A stretch of DNA of 64,000 bases from Campylobacterales bacterium (GTDB lineage: Bacteria; Campylobacterota; Campylobacteria; Campylobacterales; QNZT01), in assembly GCA_027023405.1 (NCBI GenBank), contig JALVVN010000007.1, positions 82,307 through 146,306 of the forward strand, read 5' to 3'. Shown here piece after piece: positions 42,816 to 51,223 of the stretch (its first letter is position 1; every line of letters begins with the position of its first letter). The notes below the pieces were generated by a model. The model had not been told where the DNA came from and did not search any database. It saw nothing but the letters and a program-made list of their open reading frames with translations. The position numbers and the translations under genes were made by a program.

Positions 42816-43760
42816 ATCTGATGTCGCCGTATATGGCGCCGGTTGATAATCCAAATCGATCCATGACCCCATCTTTAGAGCCCACTCATGTGAGTTAAAT
42901 CTCTCCCATCCACTCCCATGAAAAAAGGTCATCTCGCCAAAGATCAACTGATCTCGAAAAATATACCAATCCACCCGCACATGTACAAATGGCCTGGCTA
43001 AAATTTCTGTCAATTTCAACATCTCATCCAACTGCTTCGGCTTAGGAGGATTCAACTCACTTGAGGGATACTCGATCTCGAGATCGATACGCTCCCATTC
43101 AGGCGTATAAAAGTTTCGTTTATGCTCACCAAAACGATCCATATCCACCTGTATCATCTTCACCTCTGAGCCGAAACAAAAGAGCTTATAGTCATATAAT
43201 CCCTCTTTCCCACCGTCCATATAACGCTCTACAATAATACGAGGTTTCAGTTTGGCATAGACCCACTCTTTGGTTCGATGTGCATAATTGATATGCATAT
43301 TACAAAAGATGGATTGCAGTTGCTTATACGCCACCTCATCAAATTGACGCTTATCCTCAATCACCAATACTGAACCGGAATCATGTGTCGCTTTGATCAC
43401 GCACTGATTAGGTAACGACGCAAAATCAAAAGCTTGCGCATCATCATAAACAGTAATTAATTCATTTAAATATTTTGTGCCTATCTTCTCTTTGATATAG
43501 GAACGCACCGCATATTTATCAGAACAGAGTCGTGCAAGTTCACTGTCACCATACACTTTAAGATATTGTAATTTTTCATTATATGTTTTTGGTTCTTTGA
43601 TATTAAGTGGTTTATGAAATTTTTTGTACCACATATAACGAAGCCAAAACTTCGTAGGTATCAATGCATACAGCACACTTCTTGTCTGCCTATAGAGACA
43701 TTTAAATCCTACATAATACTTTTGAAACAGAGATGGATAAAAACTTCCATAATACGACAT
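42678..43760 (-). CDS. TupA-like ATP-grasp protein, C-terminus overlapping nnrS
   Basis: This 360-residue protein fits the TupA-like ATP-grasp family found in polysaccharide and teichuronopeptide synthesis: KEPKTYNEKLQYLKVYG, LCSDKYAVRSYIKEKIG, CVIKATHDSGSV, PRIIVERYM and HVRVDWYIF-IFGEMTFFHGSGW (ATP-grasp Mg site), ending the domain near LDYQPAPY. About 45 further residues (from TATSDLEPF on) are encoded antisense to the 3' end of nnrS and are probably read-through after loss of an original stop. AAGGA ribosome site. Isolated gene, AT-rich, likely acquired. Confidence 0.85.
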   Translation of the reverse strand: MSYYGSFYPSLFQKYYVGFKCLYRQTRSVLYALIPTKFWLRYMWYKKFHKPLNIKEPKTYNEKLQYLKVYGDSELARLCSDKYAVRSYIKEKIGTKYLNELITVYDDAQAFDFASLPNQCVIKATHDSGSVLVIEDKRQFDEVAYKQLQSIFCNMHINYAHRTKEWVYAKLKPRIIVERYMDGGKEGLYDYKLFCFGSEVKMIQVDMDRFGEHKRNFYTPEWERIDLEIEYPSSELNPPKPKQLDEMLKLTEILARPFVHVRVDWYIFRDQLIFGEMTFFHGSGWERFNSHEWALKMGSWIDLDYQPAPYTATSDLEPFAKEEHRQIFQTPPSKEEQPHKGADIKEHEVWHERIEDAKVE

Positions 43761-43827
43761 AAAATTCCTTGTTAATTAAATTATTTGAATAATACCTTAT
43801 TGATCCTAATAACAAATCGGCATACGC

Positions 43828-43833
43828 TATAAT
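43828..43833 (+). promoter_or_regulatory. -10 box of the DUF455 gene
   Basis: TATAAT 27 bases before the ATG at 43861; AAGGA ribosome site between. Confidence 0.55.
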
Positions 43834-43860
43834 TAATAAATAGCATTTCTAAGGAAATTC

Positions 43861-44679
43861 ATGAAACAACAAAACTTTTATCTATTGATTGAAAATATTC
43901 TCACGACGCCTCAACCCGATCAAAAAATAGAAAAATTTCAATCGATGTACAAAAACTACAAATGTGATAAACTCTCGTTTGAAAGTAAGCATTCCATACA
44001 AATCTTTCAAACTCCCTCCTTTGAAGCGATCTGCAAAGTCAAGCCCGCCACATCGATGCCAAAGCGAACCGCTCTCACCACCCCCAAAGGACAAGCCAAT
44101 CTACTGCATGCCATCGCCCATATCGAATATAGTGCAATCGATCTGGCACTCGATCACTGCTATCGTTTTCGTGATCTTCCACGCGAATACTACAGTGATT
44201 GGCTCAAAGTAGCCGAAGATGAGATACGACACTTTCAAATGCTTCACTCACTTTTGGAGGAGTTAGGTTATCGATACGGCGATTTTAGTGTGCATCGCTT
44301 TTTGTTTGATGTCTCTCAAAAGACGCTGACACTTGTCGAGCGCATGGCGGTAATCCCCCGCTACCTCGAAGCCGCCGGTCTCGATTCCAATCCTCAAATC
44401 ATCGAGAAACTGCGTCGCATCGATGATCCCCTTTGCGAAAAGATTATCGATGCGCTTGAGATCATCTTAGAGGAGGAGGTCGATCATGTCCACAAAGGGG
44501 ATCGCTGGTTTCGCTACGCATGCCAAAAAGAGGGTATCGATCCCGACACCTACTTCGATCTCGTTGAAGCGGTGCTCCCCGGTGCCAAACGCCCCAAACC
44601 CTTTGTCAATGTTAAAGCACGAAAACGCGCCGGATTTAGCTGTGTGGAACTCAAACAGCTTGGTAGCGAGGAGTGCTAG
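43861..44679 (+). CDS. DUF455 ferritin-like protein
   Basis: The 272-residue protein has the DUF455 core: LLHAIAHIEYSAIDLALDHCYRF, WLKVAEDEIRHFQMLHSLLEELG and LEEEVDHVHKGDRWFRYAC. The Glu and ExxH residues in four helices form a ferritin-like di-iron site related to MiaE. The biological substrate is not known. It is preceded by a promoter and followed by gph after 45 bases with a new promoter between. Confidence 0.85.
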   Translation: MKQQNFYLLIENILTTPQPDQKIEKFQSMYKNYKCDKLSFESKHSIQIFQTPSFEAICKVKPATSMPKRTALTTPKGQANLLHAIAHIEYSAIDLALDHCYRFRDLPREYYSDWLKVAEDEIRHFQMLHSLLEELGYRYGDFSVHRFLFDVSQKTLTLVERMAVIPRYLEAAGLDSNPQIIEKLRRIDDPLCEKIIDALEIILEEEVDHVHKGDRWFRYACQKEGIDPDTYFDLVEAVLPGAKRPKPFVNVKARKRAGFSCVELKQLGSEEC

Positions 44680-44695
44680 ATTAATCTTTTTAGAA

Positions 44696-44701
44696 TATAA
44701 T
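44696..44701 (+). promoter_or_regulatory. -10 box of gph
   Basis: TATAAT followed by a T run and AGAGGAGAA ribosome site before the TTG start at 44725. Confidence 0.5.
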
Positions 44702-44724
44702 TCTTTTTTTTAGAGGAGAAATAT

Positions 44725-45396
44725 TTGCAATTAAAAAACAAACAGGTGATCTTCTTCGATCTTGACGGTACGCTCATCGATTCTCTGCCCGATCTTGCTA
44801 CCTCACTCAATGCCACGCTGACACACTTTGGCTTTGAGCCCTTTGCAATCGAGACGATTCGCTCGTGGATCGGAGGCGGTGCGATTCTGCTTGTGCAGAG
44901 GGCTTTTGAGCGAGCGACAAATCGTGCGATCGATCCCGATCTTCAAGCCCAAGCCCTCTCCTTTTTTCTTCAACACTATGAAAAACACCATTTACGCGCG
45001 ACCACGCTCTATCCACACTGTCACTCTACGCTTGAGGCACTCAAAGAGCACTACACACTCGGACTCATCACCAACAAGCCCGTGCGTTTTGTGCCCTCGA
45101 TCTTAGAGACACTTCAGATTGATCGCTACTTCAGTATCGTGCTCGGTGGTGATTCGTTAGAGGAGAAGAAACCCCATCCACTCCCTCTATGCCACGCCAT
45201 CAAAACGCTTCACACAAGTGCGGAAAAATCTCTGATGATCGGCGACACCCCCAACGATCTCCTCTGCGCCCGTTCAGCTGGTGTTGACGCTATCGCCATC
45301 ACTCACGGTTATGCGACACACGAGATGCTTTGCGCGCACAATCCCGACTATCTTGTCGAAAATTTAAAACAATTACAAGAAAGGTTATGCCCATGA
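44725..45396 (+). CDS. gph: Phosphoglycolate phosphatase-like HAD hydrolase
   Basis: The 223-residue protein has all four HAD motifs: FFDLDGTLIDSL (nucleophile Asp), LITNKP, EEKKPHP (Lys) and MIGDTPNDLLCARSAG. The cap region and length fit Gph/PGP-type enzymes, which salvage phosphoglycolate; a glycolate oxidase GlcD gene lies 6 kb downstream. TTG start after AGGAG. It ends in a 4-base overlap with the flavoprotein gene. Confidence 0.85.
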   Translation: MQLKNKQVIFFDLDGTLIDSLPDLATSLNATLTHFGFEPFAIETIRSWIGGGAILLVQRAFERATNRAIDPDLQAQALSFFLQHYEKHHLRATTLYPHCHSTLEALKEHYTLGLITNKPVRFVPSILETLQIDRYFSIVLGGDSLEEKKPHPLPLCHAIKTLHTSAEKSLMIGDTPNDLLCARSAGVDAIAITHGYATHEMLCAHNPDYLVENLKQLQERLCP

Positions 45397-46799
45397 GTTC
45401 TACGATACAAAAGATTGCTATCATCGGAGGAGGTGTTGCCGGTGCATCCACAGCGCTGATACTAGCACGATACGGATACGATGTCACACTCTATGAAGCA
45501 CGCGACTCACTCGTGAGCGGCCCACCCTTTTGTCATCTGCATGCCGGAGGAAATCTCTATCCCGATATCTCGGATGAACAGTGCCTTGATCTACTCAAAC
45601 AATCGATCGACTTTGCCAAACTCTACCCCTTTATCGTCGATTACCGCCCGACACTCATCGCCCTTCCCGACACTTGTGAGCGATCGGTTAGCGATCTACT
45701 CCCTCGCCTCAAACGGCTTCAATCACGCTACCGTGAACTGATCGAAGCCGATCCCGCTAATGCACTACTGGGCGATCCCAAACACTATTTTCGTCTCTAT
45801 GATCGTAAGAGATTAGAAGCCCTCTCCGCACTCCCCACACCCGACCAACCTCACACCTTTGATGAGTGGCTCATCGCTCCTGCAAAAATGCTTGATCTTG
45901 ACAAACTCCAACTGCCACTTATTTTAGTGCAAGAGTATGGGCTCAACCTCTTTTTGCTCGCATCGGCTCTCGAACTCTCACTCAAACAATTTCCTAATCT
46001 CGCACTCCATCTCAAGACCCGTGCCAAAGAGGTCAAACAAGAAGATGGTTCATGGTCACTCACAAGCGACGATGGAGTCGCACACTACGACTACCTCATC
46101 AATGCTTGTGGTTATCAAACCGGTGAGATCGACGATATGATCGGTATCAAAGATAGGCGACTTGTCGAATTTAAAGCCGCGTATGTCACCCAATGCCCAG
46201 AGCTAACCGCCTTCCCGGAGATCATCTTTCACGGCAAGCGGGGCACCCCGCAGGGAATGGGACAATTTACCCCCTACCCCCAAGGACACTTTCAACTCCA
46301 CGGCATGACCAAGGAGATCACCCTCTTTGAAGAGGGACTCGCCCAAAGCAGTAGCACCAGTGCCCAACCCCGACTCAAACCGCATCTCCTACACAAACTT
46401 AATCGTGGTTGGCGGTGGAAAACCGTCGAAGAAAGAAGCAAGAGAGCCATCTCTCATCTTGCCCGTTTTATCCCGGCATTTCAATCTGCAAAACCTGCCG
46501 CAAAACCGCTCTACGGTGCCCAGCAAATCCCCGGAGACAATCCTGATCTTAGGGTGGCGGAAGTGAGCTTTCCTACCGATAACTATGCGCGTTGCGAAAT
46601 CGTCAAAGTTTCATCGGTATTAGATATGATCAAAGCGATTCTTGCTGATCTTGGAGTGGAGCAAAGTGATTTGTTAAAACCTTTGAAGGTTGATGAAAAA
46701 GAGGTAGAAGCCTATGCAAAAGAGATAGCACAACAGCGCGGTTATCCCCCACAGATGGCATCTCTCCTTATTCCAAAACAACTACAGTGCAAAGAGTAA
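45393..46799 (+). CDS. DAO-family FAD-dependent oxidoreductase
   Basis: The start is taken as the ATG at 45393 (MSSTIQKIAIIGGGVAGAS), which overlaps the gph stop as ATGA and has AGAAAGG upstream; the track start lies inside gph. The GGGVAGASTALILARYGYDVTLYE segment binds FAD, and the C-terminal part (YGAQQIPGDNPDLRVAEVSF) follows the DAO outline. No substrate-specific motif is recognised, and there is no membrane segment. About 468 residues. The link with gph is operonic only. Confidence 0.78.
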   Translation: MSSTIQKIAIIGGGVAGASTALILARYGYDVTLYEARDSLVSGPPFCHLHAGGNLYPDISDEQCLDLLKQSIDFAKLYPFIVDYRPTLIALPDTCERSVSDLLPRLKRLQSRYRELIEADPANALLGDPKHYFRLYDRKRLEALSALPTPDQPHTFDEWLIAPAKMLDLDKLQLPLILVQEYGLNLFLLASALELSLKQFPNLALHLKTRAKEVKQEDGSWSLTSDDGVAHYDYLINACGYQTGEIDDMIGIKDRRLVEFKAAYVTQCPELTAFPEIIFHGKRGTPQGMGQFTPYPQGHFQLHGMTKEITLFEEGLAQSSSTSAQPRLKPHLLHKLNRGWRWKTVEERSKRAISHLARFIPAFQSAKPAAKPLYGAQQIPGDNPDLRVAEVSFPTDNYARCEIVKVSSVLDMIKAILADLGVEQSDLLKPLKVDEKEVEAYAKEIAQQRGYPPQMASLLIPKQLQCKE

Positions 46800-47249
46800 T
46801 AGATACACCACCCATCCCGTTATGAGTGTCAAGACAAGATCGACAAAGAGAATCCGCCCCCATAACGCATGATGAAAATGCTCAAAAGGTTGGGGATAGC
46901 GTAGTGATGACTTGAGCACCAACCACACCCAGATAAAGAAGGTACTTAACGCCAAAAAGAGATGCGCACCAAACACCCAAGCAAGTATCGCACTCCCCCA
47001 ATAGTTACTCTGATGCACCCGAGTCGTTACATCGCCCAAGCGAATATCAACCTCTAACACCATCACTACAACGGTCATCAAAAGCAGTAGCAATATCTGT
47101 AAATTTTTATGCCATACAATTTTACCTTTAGAAACAAATGCAATCGCAAACATCATGCCTAGCGGTATCAACCCCGAAGCAATCATAATTGTATCGATGA
47201 GGAGATCCGCGCGTGTCCCTAAAAACCCCTCTGCTATCATCTTGAGCAC
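46782..47249 (-). CDS. DUF420-like membrane protein
   Basis: The 155-residue protein has four membrane helices. The pattern of a His after helix 2 (KIVWHKNLQILLLLLM), a polar HQSNYWGSAILAWVFGAHLFLA, and FEHFHHALWGRILFVDL resembles DUF420 proteins, some of which help cytochrome oxidase maturation (CtaM). The conserved His residues could bind haem or copper. It overlaps the Nudix gene by 13 bases, and its end overlaps the convergent flavoprotein gene by 18 bases. Confidence 0.55.
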   Translation of the reverse strand: MLKMIAEGFLGTRADLLIDTIMIASGLIPLGMMFAIAFVSKGKIVWHKNLQILLLLLMTVVVMVLEVDIRLGDVTTRVHQSNYWGSAILAWVFGAHLFLALSTFFIWVWLVLKSSLRYPQPFEHFHHALWGRILFVDLVLTLITGWVVYLLLFAL

Positions 47250-47815
47250 TGCTTATCGAAAAACCACATAAACGCAAAAAGCAAGCCTGGCGTCTTGATC
47301 TTGGACTCATCATACATAAAGTCACGCGCTTGAGAAAGGGGTAGATAGATCACTTCGATCTGTTCATCATCGATCCCACCCCCTTCACTCACCTGCATCG
47401 ATGCATCTACTTCGGCATAAAAAAGTGTCTGGCGTCCACCGGCAAAACCCACAGCAGCGTTATATGCGGTAATGCGTTTAATCACATTGAGCGTAACCTC
47501 ATACCCACACTCTTCTAAAATCTCCTCTTTGGCGATCTGCTCTAAAGACTTCTGCTTATCAACCAATCCGGCACACAGCTCATAAGTAAGCCCATCATTT
47601 TTATACTTCAAATAGATAGCGGGACGAAACTGTTTGACCAAGACAAAGGCATCACGATCACGATGATAGAGGAGTATCGCCACGCTGTCAAAGGTCTCTG
47701 CCACTTCCCAATCTCTAAGCACTCCATTGTGCCGAAATGTCATCAACTGCGGTTTGATATATTGGGGGTTTGTAAGGGGTTCGAGTTTAAGTATCTCTAT
47801 TTTATCAGTAGCCAT
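47237..47815 (-). CDS. Nudix hydrolase, ADP-/UDP-sugar pyrophosphatase-like
   Basis: The 192-residue protein has a Nudix box AGLVDKQKSLEQIAKEEILEECGYEV, with the metal-binding EEILEE core and an initial Lys where Arg is usual. The N-terminal part (FRHNGVLRDWEVAETFDSVAILLYHRDRDAFVLVKQFRPA) resembles NUDT14/ADP-ribose pyrophosphatases. It probably hydrolyses nucleotide sugars. It overlaps mgtE by 19 bases. Confidence 0.85.
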   Translation of the reverse strand: MATDKIEILKLEPLTNPQYIKPQLMTFRHNGVLRDWEVAETFDSVAILLYHRDRDAFVLVKQFRPAIYLKYKNDGLTYELCAGLVDKQKSLEQIAKEEILEECGYEVTLNVIKRITAYNAAVGFAGGRQTLFYAEVDASMQVSEGGGIDDEQIEVIYLPLSQARDFMYDESKIKTPGLLFAFMWFFDKQCSR

Positions 47816-49170
47816 TTTGCCAATCCTAAAAAACTAAAAAAACCGAGCACATCGGTGACGGTCGTCAAAATCACTGTGCTTCCCACCGCCGGATCGATAT
47901 TGAGTCGTTTCAAGATCAGTGGAATCACAGCACCAAAAAAACCTGCTGCCAACAGATTGATAATCATCGCCAATCCAATCACTACACCCAGCATCGGCTT
48001 GTGAAACCAGAGTGATGCAATCAGCCCCAAAATCAGCGCAAAGAGCAATCCATTAAGCACCGACATCAATATCTCCCGCTTAATCGCCTCTTTGGAGTTA
48101 TTGAGTTCTATGTCCCCTAGTGCCAATTTCCGCACCGTAACGGTGAGTGTCTGCGTACCGGCATTGCCCCCCATCGATGCGACAATCGGCATCAACACCG
48201 CCAATGCGACATAGGCTTGGATCGTATCATCAAAGAGTTGGATCACCGCCGATGCCAATATAGCAGTCAAAAGATTGATAAAGAGCCACCATGCCCTCTT
48301 TTTACCGGCGACGAAAAAATCTTCGTCCTCCTCCGCTTCATCATCGACTCCGGCGAGGTTATAGATCTGCTCTGTCGCACTCTCTTGGATGACATCATAG
48401 ATATCGTCGGAGGTGATTCGCCCTGTCAACTCTCCATGATAATTGACTACCGGTACAACCGCCAAATCGTGTTCTTTGAAGAATTTTGCTACCTCTTTAA
48501 TATCATCATCATCTTTGACATAAAGGCTCTTGTATTGCTCCTCTTTCCCCTCTAAAAATTCTCGATAGGTTTGACTAAAATCGGCAATGATCAAATCCTC
48601 AAAAGGAATCGTAAACATCAAGTTGTTGTAACTGCCGACCACAAAAACATTGTGCGTATCATCCAACTCTTCACTCTCTTTGAGCGCTTTAAGTCTTTGA
48701 ATAGAGGAGGCGATGCTCTCATCCAACTTCGCACTAAAGAGCTCTGTTTGCATATAAGCACCTGCCTGAGACTCATCATAGCGCTTGAGCTTTTTGATCT
48801 CCTCCTGATCCTCTTCATCCATCGAGGAGAGGATTTGATCCGCTTTCTCTTTATCAATATCCTCGATATCTTGGAGTAGATCGGTCGCATCATCACTATC
48901 GAGCTCTTCGATCACCTCGACCAAATCCTGCTTCGGAAGCTCCTCGATGATATCTTTGAGGTGCTTTTCCGGAAGTTCCAGAGCGATATCTCCCAAGCAA
49001 TCATTTGGAATCTTTTGAAGATACTCATGAAACTTCTCCTCATCACTCGCATAGATTTGCTTGAGTGCTTTGGCAATATCTGTCGCTGAACAACTGGAAG
49101 CTTGGGGATCTTCGACATAGGAATCAAGCAGTTCTATTTGCGTACTCAAATCTTTCTCTTTAGACATCAT
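47797..49170 (-). CDS. mgtE: Magnesium transporter MgtE
   Basis: The 457-residue protein has the MgtE N domain (helical repeats, ELPEKHLKDIIEELPKQDLVEVIEELDSDDATDLLQ), two CBS domains (about 140-260; the second with VVPVVNYHGELTGRITSDDIYDV) and a five-helix pore domain with PIVASMGGNAGTQTLTVTVRKLALGD, the Mg2+-binding signature. The CBS-N module closes the pore when Mg2+ is high. It overlaps the upstream peptidase gene by 4 bases. Confidence 0.95.
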   Translation of the reverse strand: MMSKEKDLSTQIELLDSYVEDPQASSCSATDIAKALKQIYASDEEKFHEYLQKIPNDCLGDIALELPEKHLKDIIEELPKQDLVEVIEELDSDDATDLLQDIEDIDKEKADQILSSMDEEDQEEIKKLKRYDESQAGAYMQTELFSAKLDESIASSIQRLKALKESEELDDTHNVFVVGSYNNLMFTIPFEDLIIADFSQTYREFLEGKEEQYKSLYVKDDDDIKEVAKFFKEHDLAVVPVVNYHGELTGRITSDDIYDVIQESATEQIYNLAGVDDEAEEDEDFFVAGKKRAWWLFINLLTAILASAVIQLFDDTIQAYVALAVLMPIVASMGGNAGTQTLTVTVRKLALGDIELNNSKEAIKREILMSVLNGLLFALILGLIASLWFHKPMLGVVIGLAMIINLLAAGFFGAVIPLILKRLNIDPAVGSTVILTTVTDVLGFFSFLGLAKWLLIK

Positions 49171-50375
49171 ACCCCTCCTTTGTCTGAACTATCAGAGATA
49201 TTACGATCTTCAATCGTCTCGAGCGAAACTTGATCTTTCTCCCTTTTGTTTTGAGATTGTAGCAGATTTTTAATCTTTTGGAGATAGATTTTCACACTTT
49301 GTAAAAAAGCGCGTCGTTTTTCTCCTCTTAAGCCACCTTGAAAAGTGATCTGCAAGGCTGGATTGATCCATCTACCGTTTCGACTCAAGCCAAAATGCAG
49401 ATGCGGTCCCGTACTCATACCTGTATTTCCTGAAAGGGCAATCAATTCACCGGTTTTTACCTGTTTGCCCACATGCGTTTTAAAACGACTCAAATGGGCA
49501 TAAAAAGTTTTATATCCTCCCGGATGGCGAATGATCACTACATTTCCATACCCGCCCTTTTTACCGGCAAAGATCACCTTACCGTTATAGGCCGCTTTGA
49601 TAGGCGTACCGACTGGCGTTGCATAATCGATCCCGTGATGCGCGCGATAGCGATGCAAAATAGGATGCCATCGTTTATTGGTAAAGACAGAAGAAATATG
49701 ATTGTAATGACAAGGTACAATAAAAGAGGATTTTTTTGCGTTTTTACCGTTTTGATCATAATAACGCCCATCCAGTGCCAAAAAGCGATAATAGGGTTTA
49801 CCACGCACTTCTATCATAGCCGCTTCGATAATCGGATCACCAAAGGGTTTACCCAATCGCATCTTCTCATCATAAAGCACCACCAAGTGATCTCCTTTGC
49901 GAATCTTGCGAAAATCGATCACCTTTTTAAAGAGCTGCTCCACCTCAATCGCCACATCAAAATTACCACATCGTTTTGTAATATCTTTGGAGGGAATCCC
50001 CGCAAACGCCATTACCAAATGTTTGCGAATTGTTTTGTAAATGATGGGAATCACCTCAAATTGATACTTACCGCTCAAATCTCGTGAAATATGAAGTTGT
50101 AACTCTTCAGAAAGTGGCAAAAGTACCTGTAAAACCTGTCCATTTTCATCTCGGACGATATAGTAAGTTGTCGCCATACGAATATCCATCAAGAGCTTCT
50201 CATCTTCAGGATCAAGCTTGTAGTAGAGTTTGAGTGGCATCTTGTTTTGATGTAAAAAGGAGAGAAAAGTCTCCCCTGCTCTCCACACCTGCTCCTGTAC
50301 AATGTGCCCTTTGAGTGTATACGCCTGTAAAAGATAAGGAGTGAGTAAAATTATCCATAGTAACTGTCGAATCAC
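49167..50375 (-). CDS. csd3: M23 peptidoglycan endopeptidase, Csd3/Pgp3-like
   Basis: The 402-residue protein has a signal peptide (MIRQLLWIILLTPYLLQAYT), a long N-terminal region that in Csd3 (HdpA) includes an inhibitory domain covering the active site, and a C-terminal LytM/M23 domain with zinc ligands in HHGIDYATPVGTPI, FYAHLS and HLHFGLS. Length equals that of H. pylori Csd3 as I recall it (403). Csd3/Pgp3 trims peptide crosslinks and pentapeptides and determines helical cell shape. GTG start with GGGAAG. First gene of the overlapping csd3-mgtE-nudix-DUF420 operon. Confidence 0.8.
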   Translation of the reverse strand: MIRQLLWIILLTPYLLQAYTLKGHIVQEQVWRAGETFLSFLHQNKMPLKLYYKLDPEDEKLLMDIRMATTYYIVRDENGQVLQVLLPLSEELQLHISRDLSGKYQFEVIPIIYKTIRKHLVMAFAGIPSKDITKRCGNFDVAIEVEQLFKKVIDFRKIRKGDHLVVLYDEKMRLGKPFGDPIIEAAMIEVRGKPYYRFLALDGRYYDQNGKNAKKSSFIVPCHYNHISSVFTNKRWHPILHRYRAHHGIDYATPVGTPIKAAYNGKVIFAGKKGGYGNVVIIRHPGGYKTFYAHLSRFKTHVGKQVKTGELIALSGNTGMSTGPHLHFGLSRNGRWINPALQITFQGGLRGEKRRAFLQSVKIYLQKIKNLLQSQNKREKDQVSLETIEDRNISDSSDKGGV

Positions 50376-50392
50376 GCGTCGCTTCCCTTATA

Positions 50393-50423
50393 AGGGCACA
50401 TCTAAAAACCCTAGATGTGCCCT
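50393..50423. repeat. Perfect 12-bp inverted repeat in a divergent intergenic region
   Basis: AGGGCACATCTA (50393-50404) and TAGATGTGCCCT (50412-50423) are exact reverse complements around AAAACCC. No T run follows on either strand and both flanking genes point away, so it is not a terminator. A related half copy CTAGAGGTGCCCTA is found at 57195-57208. Confidence 0.7.
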
Positions 50424-50467
50424 AAAATCAATCGCCAAAGTATACTAAAAGTAAATAAAGATTGTTG

Positions 50468-50473
50468 TATAAT
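50468..50473 (+). promoter_or_regulatory. -10 box of the PgbA-N-domain gene
   Basis: TATAAT 30 bases before the ATG at 50504. Confidence 0.5.
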
Positions 50474-50503
50474 CACTCTAAAAACATCAAAGGTAATACT
50501 AAA

Positions 50504-51217
50504 ATGTTCAAAAAGATACTGATACTCTTTACAATCGCAGTGCACGCACTTTATGCAGGCTCTGCCATTACGACCCATATAGAAAAGTTCAATAAAGGTT
50601 ACGCCGTTGTCACTGCCCCCAAAGCACTTCCTATAGGCGTCAGTGGCATTGTTCTACGCAATTTTGACAATACCCACGAGGCAATCATCGCCAATGCCCT
50701 TGTCGTACAGGCAGCCGGTTCACATCTCGCACTCAAACTCACGCCCTACCGTGATCTCCAACAAGATGTGCTACCCACTTACAATATCGCACCCAAAGTC
50801 GGTGATCGTGTCGTTCTGCAACATCACTACTCCCGTATTCTTCCAATCGTACCAGATAAGGCAAGTTTCGATGCACTCGTTTCCCGATACCCCAATCTTA
50901 CTTGGGTACACCCTGACCTCTATGCATCGGCACTAGAGAGCTCCTTTCATTCTAAACCCAATCGTGAAAATCTCCAAGCAGAGTGCAGAGACGACAGTAT
51001 CGGACTGCTTCTGTTTCAAATCAATGATAAAGATTACTTTGTCGATTGTAAAAGCTTTCATGTGATCGATACGCAACCTGCAACACCCGCCACCACCTTT
51101 CTCACCCCGTTTTACAATCGTCTAGGCAAGATTAAGGGGCGTTTTATGGGGCTCTTTGGAGGCGGTACGATCACAGATTTCAATCGCTACTATTCACAAC
51201 TGCTCTTTCAAAAGTAG
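50504..51217 (+). CDS. Secreted protein with plasminogen-binding-protein (PgbA) N-terminal domain
   Basis: The start is the ATG at 50504 (MFKKILILFTIAVHALYAGSA), a clear signal peptide; the track start is 14 codons early. The mature part, with GVSGIVLRNFDNTHEAIIANALV and VGDRVVLQHHYSRILPIVPD, resembles the PGBA_N domain shared by H. pylori PgbA and many environmental Campylobacterota, where the name is only historical. A Cys pair (AECRDD, YFVDCKSF) may form a disulphide. The C-terminal coiled-coil of PgbA is missing. The environmental function is unknown. Confidence 0.7.
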   Translation: MFKKILILFTIAVHALYAGSAITTHIEKFNKGYAVVTAPKALPIGVSGIVLRNFDNTHEAIIANALVVQAAGSHLALKLTPYRDLQQDVLPTYNIAPKVGDRVVLQHHYSRILPIVPDKASFDALVSRYPNLTWVHPDLYASALESSFHSKPNRENLQAECRDDSIGLLLFQINDKDYFVDCKSFHVIDTQPATPATTFLTPFYNRLGKIKGRFMGLFGGGTITDFNRYYSQLLFQK

Positions 51218-51223
51218 GCTAAG

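Noticed and set aside
50393-50423. The strong hairpin read as a terminator
   Set aside because: Both neighbours are transcribed away from it and no T run follows on either strand.
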